Part shown: positions 17,189 to 22,500 of the stretch, piece by piece | Position numbering within the stretch: position 1 is the first letter of the stretch | How the letters are laid out: each line of letters begins with the position of its first letter | Source: Paulinella micropora | Taxonomy: Eukaryota; Cercozoa; Imbricatea; Euglyphida; Paulinellidae | Reading direction: 5' to 3' | Assembly (NCBI GenBank): GCA_019918135.1 | Contig: WBZZ01006593.1 | Coordinates: 55,001 to 77,500 of the forward strand | Length of the DNA stretch: 22,500 bases | The notes under the pieces: generated by a model | Told to the model about the DNA's origin: nothing | Databases searched by the model: none | The model's input: only the letters and a program-made list of their open reading frames with translations | Translations under genes and position numbers: made by a program

Positions 17189-17640
17189 AGAATCAAAGCG
17201 AAGCGCCGCGCCCAATGCGGGTGGCCTAAACTTTGATACCACGTCCGCATTTGCGTTTGTTGAGGGGGAGAAGGAAAGGGTGGCTGAGCAAAGGGCTGAG
17301 CACAGCTCTAATTGGAGATCGCATGAACAAGGCAAAATTGTGTCCGTAAAACCAAACGTTTCCCAGCACACGCGGTCCTCTTTGATGATGGAGTTACCGA
17401 CAAAGTGATTGATACGGAAATTCTCAAGTATGTCGTTGCTCATATCTCGGTAAAACCGCCACCCCAATCGACCATCCCAAAGGACGACGAGAATCAAAGC
17501 GAAGCGCCGCGCCCAATGCGGGTGGCCTAAACTTTGATACCACGTCCGAATTTGCGTTTGTTGAGGGGGAGAAGGAAAGGGTGGCTGAGCAAAGGGCTGA
17601 ACACAGCTCTAATTGGAGATCGCATGAACAAGGCAAAATT
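17189..17640 (+). repeat. 151-bp direct duplication within the copia remnant
   Basis: 17189-17339 recurs at 17490-17640 (shift of exactly 301 bases) with about two mismatches. The intervening 17340-17489 is single copy. The duplication begins precisely at the boundary with the CTA array. Confidence 0.9.
17345..17530 (+). pseudogene. Copia linker between integrase and RT (fragment)
   Basis: A 61-codon frame with RFPAHAVLFDDGVTDKVIDT and ILKYVVAHISVKPPPQ, ending at TAA 17528 inside the second copy of the 151-bp duplication. The mix of a small beta-rich segment and a proline/acid-rich tail is typical of the integrase-RT linker in copia polyproteins. No catalytic residues lie here. The call depends on its position directly upstream of the RT. 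Confidence 0.4.
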
Positions 17641-17678
17641 TCAGGGGAAAACATCATTTTGGGAAGGAAAAGGAGCGC

Positions 17679-17718
17679 ACATGTCACGGTATGCGCCCAC
17701 ATGTCACGGTATGCGCCC
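17679..17718 (+). repeat. Perfect 20-bp tandem duplication
   Basis: acatgtcacggtatgcgccc occurs twice head to tail (17679-17698 and 17699-17718). Because 20 is not a multiple of three it shifts the reading frame, and this explains why the upstream frame (to about 17775) and the RT frame (from 17691) differ. Confidence 0.95.
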
Positions 17719-18161
17719 GAGAAGAACGTGCGGAATATTGTCTTGTCAGGGAGAAATTTCCGGAATTCCCGGTGATACAAAAACCGAAAGATCGTAAGCA
17801 AGCTCGGCAGAAAGAGCTCGAGCAGCTGAAAGAACTTAAGGCTTTTGTTTGGCACAAGGAAAAGGAAGCTAGAATGTCCGGGACACCAATCATTCCGGTA
17901 AAATGGATAGACACCGTCAAGCAACAGGTTACGCTAGATAAGTTCCATAAAGCCCGAATTACGTTGAGAGGGGACCTTTTGAAGGCATACGCCCAGTATG
18001 ACCCTAAAAAGACTTACTCCCCCACCGCTCAACATCGGATAATTTTACTCATGATAGCTTATGCTGCATGCTTTGGGATCGACTTATGGCTGATTGATTT
18101 TACCACGGCATATCTCCACGTCAAAATCCCGTACAACATTTACGCAAGGCCACCGCCCTAA
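17691..18161 (+). pseudogene. Copia reverse transcriptase, N-terminal half
   Basis: The frame carries the conserved start of copia RT: LEQLKELKAFVWHKEKEA, PVKWIDTVKQQ, KFHKARITLRGDLL, YSPTAQHRIILLMIAYAACF and DLWLIDFTTAYLHVKIPYN. The LIDFTTAYLH segment holds the first catalytic Asp (motif A) and the following IYARPP matches the usual i.YmrqP. TAA at 18159 ends the frame where family members continue. The apparent N-terminus is not a real start; coding continuity upstream was lost by the 20-bp duplication. Confidence 0.8.
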
Positions 18162-18188
18162 TTCCAATTGTAGGATTACGTTTGGCTT

Positions 18189-19442
18189 TTGAAGAAGCTA
18201 AGGCCTTATACGGCCACCCGGAATCTGGTCGGTTGTGGTACGATATGTTGTACGGGTAACTCACGGGGGAATGTCGATGACGGATGCCACGCTGCGACTA
18301 GGTCTGAACACCTCAAGATGGTCGCGGACTTTGAGAAAAAGGGATTCAGATGCAAAGATCTGGGTAAAGCTACAGAGTTCAAGAATATCCAGATTGTCCA
18401 AACTGAGAAAGGGATTGCATTACACCAACGCAAATACGAACTTCTCATTTTGAACGAACTAGGATATATGAACGAAGTACCCGCTAAAACCCCGTTCACA
18501 TCTGAAAACCCCGCACCTCTCAAGAAGGACCACCTGCTATTGAAGTATGACGGTCACCTAAGATGCCTAATAGGAATGCTCATCTTCTTAGCCGTGCATA
18601 CGAGGCCCCTCCTTTTTTACCCGTTGAGTATTGCGGCTAAGTCCCAAGTCCCCAATCCCGACACATATGCGATGGCGCATCGCATGTTCTTGTGGTTATT
18701 AACACCAAGAGCGTTGTTTTTCCGGAGGGGGGACAAGAATCTTAGGAAAGTATTAGAATCTTGTTTCTCCGCCCAAAACCCCAACGACTGGAAACCTAAC
18801 CATAGATCATGCGCCGCGGCCAATGCAATGAACGAATCCATAGAAAAATCTGGAATTCCCGGGATGGAAGCTTTCAGCGTACCAATCATTGCTGATGTCG
18901 ATAGGATAATCTCGGAAAATCCGTTGGTGGGGTTTGTGGACTCCGATTTTGCAGGAGATGAAGTTTCGCGAAAGTCTCGGTCCGGGTGTGTTTATTTATT
19001 CAATGGGACCCCGGTGGCATGGTTCTCAAAACTGCAATCTGTAATAGCTCAATCCACGTTGGAATCCGAGACGGTATCAGCTAACGAGGTAGTAAGAGAA
19101 CTTCTCGCGATATTACAATCTCTAAGGGATATCGGAATCAATCTCAAGGGCCCCACCCCCCTCTTCGAAGATAACGAAGGGACGGTATTGTTGTCCGAGA
19201 GGGGGTTAGGGGAGGCCCGTACCAAGCATATTGAGGTAAGGTATCATCTTCTTGCAAAACTCGTAAAGGACGGAATTATCAAATTATTTAGAGTACCAAC
19301 CGAGGAAAATATTGCGGATATATTTACCAAAATACATTTCACGGTTGAGAAATTTATGTATCTGGCTAAGAAAATTTCCGTCTTGCTAGACAGGGAGGGT
19401 CGTGCTCGTATTGCGATGAAACCCGATCAGTTTGCGTATTGA
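18189..19442 (+). pseudogene. Copia RT C-terminal part and RNase H
   Basis: At 18200-18250 the family's KALYGHPESGRLWYDML motif is readable in a different frame, so a frameshift lies near 18195-18202. The next recognisable block, EHLKMVADFEKKGFRCKDLG, starts at 18306, only about 55 bases later. The YVDD catalytic box and its surroundings are therefore missing. From there the frame is continuous: IALHQRKYELLILNELGY, a connection region, then RNase H with DSDFAGD (about residue 251), STLESE (about 290), LFEDNEG (about 328) and TKHIEVRYHLL. These supply the acidic residues and the late His region of the fold. The C-terminus reaches TGA 19441 at a normal distance after RNase H. Confidence 0.85.
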
Positions 19443-19443
19443 A

Positions 19444-20474
19444 TCTACCCATAAGGTTCACTTTTCTGAACACATTATAACCTTGGTATATAGTTATTAA
19501 TTTTCCGCATACGCACCTACCAATTGTCTTAGGGAGAAAGTTGACTGGGAGCTAGGGGACAAAGGACGGATCAGCGCCAACCAGAGGACCCTCATTTACA
19601 AATACTTGCCCCCTATTACTCTCATAGGTAGTTCGATCGACTAGCGGCCGGCCAGAGGATGAGAGCGTAGTCCGGACTTTGGCGTTTTGTCGCCTTTTTG
19701 CTCGCTCTCACAAGAATGCCACAACTCACCAATCTGCAATCAATGACATTCTCTCGCGTGTTCGCAACCCCCCCCTCGTGATCGATTCATATTATTACTA
19801 GTATTATTATATTTATGTACATACAAACATCTAAGTTGGAGGTCGCAGTTGTTGGTCGGAGGGCGATTTATCAGACTACAATTCTGTATGTCTTGAAAGG
19901 CCTCGGCACCCAACCTGGACTGTACCAGACAGCCAATAATTACAGATATGTGTATTTGTCCTATACATCACATTACTTTTGTCATTCCTTGTTACCCCTA
20001 CGAAAAGCGCTGACAAATTTTATAATACACACTACCGAGTAGTAGAACAATTAATAGTTCAGATAGGTCAATTTCATTTTAGATTAGCTAGTACAATCAG
20101 GCTCACTTCATATATTATCAGTATATTCGGATCATCTTGTATACCGCATATATCGATGCTATATATGTAACTTGTTTATGCTATGCCTGTATTACATATT
20201 TACCTTACTACCACTCATAACATATGATAAGGTGTGAGTAGGCCATAATCTTCTTCTCGTCGATTAGGCCTGACTTGACTGGGGGGCGCTGCCCTGTGTG
20301 TAGTCTAACTGATATACACTTGCCCCAGCAAGTTGGGTAGCCACCGTCGACATTATCTCTTGGAGAGAGTGAGGGTAAGAGTGAGTATGTTTTGAGTCTG
20401 TGTTTTTATAATTTTCACAGAATAGCTAATAGGACCTGCAGTTAATTTAATAATTAACCTTGCTCCAGGGGGGG
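19444..20474. other. Non-coding stretch between copia pol and the LTR
   Basis: No supported ORF. It includes a small GC hairpin followed by T5 (19681-19699), AT-rich sequence, and at its end a G-rich tract (ccaggggggg, 20465-20474) that could serve as a polypurine tract for the adjoining LTR. A gap of about 1 kb between RNase H and LTR is long for copia, so either extra sequence was inserted or the LTR belongs to another element. Confidence 0.45.
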
Positions 20475-20678
20475 TGTTAGACCTATTAATATAATATATT
20501 AATTAGGTTAGACAGTACGGGCCTGCATATGTAATGCGTGTCGTTACAGCCATTACGTATGTCCGGCCTAATACGTTCCCGCCCTTTTGTCTTGGCGCGT
20601 TCTTCTATTAAAGTTTACAATGCAGACGATAGCACGGGCTGTTTAGTTTTGACTCCTGTTTATTAAGTTAGTCTAACA
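20475..20678 (+). mobile_element. Candidate 204-bp LTR
   Basis: It begins TGTTAGAC and ends GTCTAACA, a perfect 8-bp terminal inverted repeat with the canonical TG...CA ends, and is immediately preceded by a G7 polypurine-like tract. An internal hairpin pairs catatgtaatg with cattacgtatg around 20526-20562. No second copy is present in the window, so the 5' LTR lies outside or is lost. Downstream flank is ctatc, which would be the target duplication if a matching 5' flank is found. Confidence 0.6.
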
Positions 20679-21036
20679 CTATCAGCTAATTTGACTTCGC
20701 CTGTCAATAGCTAATATATCTATGACTAACATCATCATCAGCTATTGCTATATTCGCTGTAGCTATGCATCCCCCCCCCCCCCCCAGCTCTATACACAAC
20801 TATTATTGCTAGCTAAGTATATATGAGTTAAAACATCGACAAAGCTATGAGTAAAACGACAACGTCATACAAACAGACATCGATAATGATAACACATTGA
20901 AAAATATGTTTTGCAGCATATATATAGTGTGAATGAGGGTAATATGTATGATGTAACAAATATACTTCGCAAATGACAAATGTATAATATGCATATTAAA
21001 ACAAACATATACAAATAACAATAGCATAGAAAATAC
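20679..21036. other. AT-rich non-coding stretch
   Basis: No ORF of interest. Contains a poly(C) run near 20770-20787. It borders the A-rich end of the gypsy fragment. Confidence 0.5.
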
Positions 21037-21426
21037 TTAAGTAAAAAAAAAAAAAAATAGTAGTACCAATAAAAGGAAAAGCAGAAAACAATACAAAAAT
21101 ATTTTGAGTGCTTGATCAACGGACTCATCTTCAAGTAGGAAGTGATCATACTTATAATTAATCAGCCTTCGTACATTGAATATTTGAACTTTCCCTCTGC
21201 CTCTGATCTCATCGTTCAAAGGCTCCATCTGTTCCATGATCTGGTATGGTCCTTTCCAGTGGATGAACAGCTTAAAGCTGACTCGGGCCTGTGGAACCAG
21301 AGGATGATACAGCAGTACAGTATCCCCTGCCTGGAATCTGACTTAATCCAAGTGTGCATGTCTGACACACTCAGCATCAATCTTCCTGCGCTCCGCCTCC
21401 CTAGGGGTTGGGTCTAGATTCGCTAG
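21037..21426 (-). pseudogene. Ty3/gypsy integrase C-terminal fragment
   Basis: Minus-strand reading gives REAERRKIDAECVRHAHLD, a TAA stop at 21343-21345, then VRFQAGDTVLLYHPLVPQAR, SFKLFIHWKGPYQI and later VQIFNVRRLINY. The GD.VLLY, F.....WKGPY and NVRRL pattern is the GPY/F module at the C-terminus of Metaviridae integrases, which helps integrase multimerise and bind DNA. The premature TAA falls inside the domain, and the frame decays into a poly-Phe artefact over the A-run at 21041-21057. The catalytic core is not recognisable upstream. This is a truncated relic, opposite in orientation to the copia remnant. Confidence 0.75.
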
Positions 21427-21598
21427 TCAGTACGGGGGTATCCGCAGACCCTTTTTGTTGAAAAACTGTCGAAGCAGTAGAGGTGATTGGTTGAGCTGAA
21501 CTAGATGATGAACTATCTTGTTATTGTTTGACAGATGGAGTGGCGCTAGAGGAAGAGCTGCTGAGTTCCTTTTGGAATGTGACAGGTTGTTTCTTTTG

Positions 21599-21808
21599 TC
21601 ACTGACCCTGTTTTGTTGTTTCTCTTTCTACGCTAGGTGATAGAAAAAGCTTGTTTGGTGGTGTGTCAGGTGGATTAAATACAAGGGTGTTTTCGATGGG
21701 GTGGGAGTTAACCAATTTCCATGTGTCATACATTGCAATAGTAGCAAGAAATCCACAATCCCAATTATCCCAGTCTGGATCTCTACTATTGAATGGTGGA
21801 GGATCCAC
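21599..21808 (-). CDS. Unidentified ORF fragment upstream of the gypsy relic
   Basis: A 69-codon minus-strand frame with FNSRDPDWDNWDCGFLATIA and WKLVNSHPIENTLVFNPPD that ends at TGA. Beyond the stop the same frame continues Ser-rich (KELSSSSSSATPSVK). It lies just upstream, in the same orientation, of the integrase fragment and may belong to the same element or to a sequence joined to it. It does not resemble an integrase core. No family is recognised. Confidence 0.25.
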   Translation of the reverse strand: MDPPPFNSRDPDWDNWDCGFLATIAMYDTWKLVNSHPIENTLVFNPPDTPPNKLFLSPSVERETTKQGQ

Positions 21809-21889
21809 CTTAAACCGTTTGTGTGACGATGTCTCGAAGCTCGAACATATGGTAAACTATGTTCTAAGACCAAATTGTGGAAGATAGAA

Positions 21890-22500
21890 ATTAACCTTAA
21901 CTATGATAGTATCAATAAGTTCTACAATTAAGTAGAAATGTGAAAGTTATTATTATGGATGAAATAGATTGGTTTGTCTGTGCTATGCTGTCTAGCCATG
22001 CGACACTTTTGAGATGGGTGAATTCGGCCTGCCTACGAAAATTCAAGTGGTGTCGACTGCCTGCCGCACGTCAACCCTTGCTCTTTTCTGTTGAAAGCAT
22101 GATGCATCTCTAGCTCTTTCAAATTCAAGACTAAGTGTAACTGATTGAAGCTGCTGACGCAGAGTTCGCTAATCAAGGCTAGATAATATATTAGATTATT
22201 ATTAATATAATAATCTATGATAGCAACTACCTTCTATTAGCAGTACAACAGCTTAAAAAAGAAAATGAGCCAGCAGAACACGTTACACTCCACGTAACTT
22301 GTCATTGGCTGGCAGGATCATAAATATTAATAATCTAGATAATGGCTCTACCGACACCGTCACTACGATACGGCCGGCACTAAATATTAATTAAGATTAT
22401 TAGTTCCAACACACAGACAGCATGATGAATAGTAGCAGCACCTTCAAATTGTTGTATGTGTTCTAGATGTTGTGGTACCGGTTAATCTGTTAATTCGTTG
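21890..22500. other. AT-rich terminal stretch without recognised genes
   Basis: No supported ORF. It includes a perfect palindrome (22192-22217) and two similar taaatattaat segments at 22321 and 22381, possibly remnants of small transposons. Confidence 0.45.
22192..22217. repeat. Perfect 11-bp-arm inverted repeat
   Basis: tagattattat and ataataatcta flank a 4-base TAAT loop, a 26-base AT-only cruciform-capable palindrome apart from its single G/C pair. Confidence 0.85.

Larger units (their letters stand above)
17189..19443 (+). mobile_element. Ty1/copia polymerase remnant
   Basis: Plus-strand remnant holding a linker region downstream of integrase, RT and RNase H, the Pseudoviridae order. 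It lacks gag, protease and the integrase core; its 5' end abuts the telomere-like array. A 151-bp duplication, a 20-bp duplication, a stop codon, a frameshift and loss of the YVDD segment break the polymerase, while RNase H is intact. The segment ends at TGA 19441. Confidence 0.85.

Noticed and set aside
17123..17924. Minus-strand ORFs of 124 and 166 codons sharing a common segment
   Set aside because: They are antisense shadows of the duplicated copia sequence; RT motifs are on the plus strand.
19681..19699. GC hairpin plus T5 as a bacterial-type terminator or Pol III gene end
   Set aside because: The context is eukaryotic repeat DNA and no tRNA-like A and B boxes were found upstream.
21142..21417. 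Plus-strand 91-codon ORF
   Set aside because: Antisense shadow of the gypsy integrase C-terminus, whose motifs are clear on the minus strand.
21421..21429. Second TGA-CTA-G on the minus strand, before the gypsy integrase fragment
   Set aside because: The sequence upstream in that frame is not recognisable coding sequence, and this heptamer is expected a few times by chance.

Overview
The window reads as repeat-rich nuclear DNA of a eukaryote. There are no bacterial operons, Shine-Dalgarno sites, tRNAs or rRNAs. Instead it holds broken copies of several retroelement classes (Ty1/copia, Ty3/gypsy and an unassigned gag-like family), TTAA-flanked DNA-transposon debris, kilobase-scale microsatellites, a G-rich tandem repeat and a long tract of degenerate TTAGGG-type (CCCTAA) telomere-like sequence. 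The host lineage cannot be fixed. The CCCTAA repeats, long CA arrays and TTAA elements fit many animals and some protists or algae.

Layout. 1-901: untranslated leader with two tandem hairpin repeats and a 30-A tract. 902-3867 (+): an unassigned gag-like gene set. Its first part is frameshifted. The second part is a 470-codon ORF with a CCCH-type zinc motif and an RGG-rich tail. It ends at a UGA-CUA-G readthrough-type stop, after which the same frame stays open for about 117 codons. 3822-6010 (-): a frameshifted copia-like gag-protease remnant in the opposite orientation. 6031-6795 (+): an unidentified ORF with two in-frame amber codons. 6766-10611: a stray copy of the G-rich repeat, trinucleotide arrays with opposite strand bias, a segment duplicated again at 15.6-16.2 kb, and about 1 kb of CA repeats. 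10989-11045: one candidate initiator exon with a consensus splice donor. 11470-13600: tandem units with a 1.68-kb TTAA-bounded insertion, possibly piggyBac-like. 13776-15955: tandem G-homopolymer-rich satellite with a period near 745 bp. 16449-17188: composite CCCTAA/CTA minisatellite. 17189-19443 (+): copia polymerase remnant (RT and RNase H) lacking the YVDD box. 20475-20678: a 204-bp LTR with 8-bp terminal inverted repeats. 21037-21426 (-): gypsy integrase C-terminus with a premature stop.

Nothing here looks like a working multi-gene host pathway. The most noteworthy items are the CCCH/RGG gag-like gene with its potential readthrough extension, the 745-bp G-rich satellite, and the telomere-like minisatellite fused directly to a copia fragment. 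Many breaks fall in homopolymers or short repeats, so some may be assembly or sequencing errors rather than true mutations.
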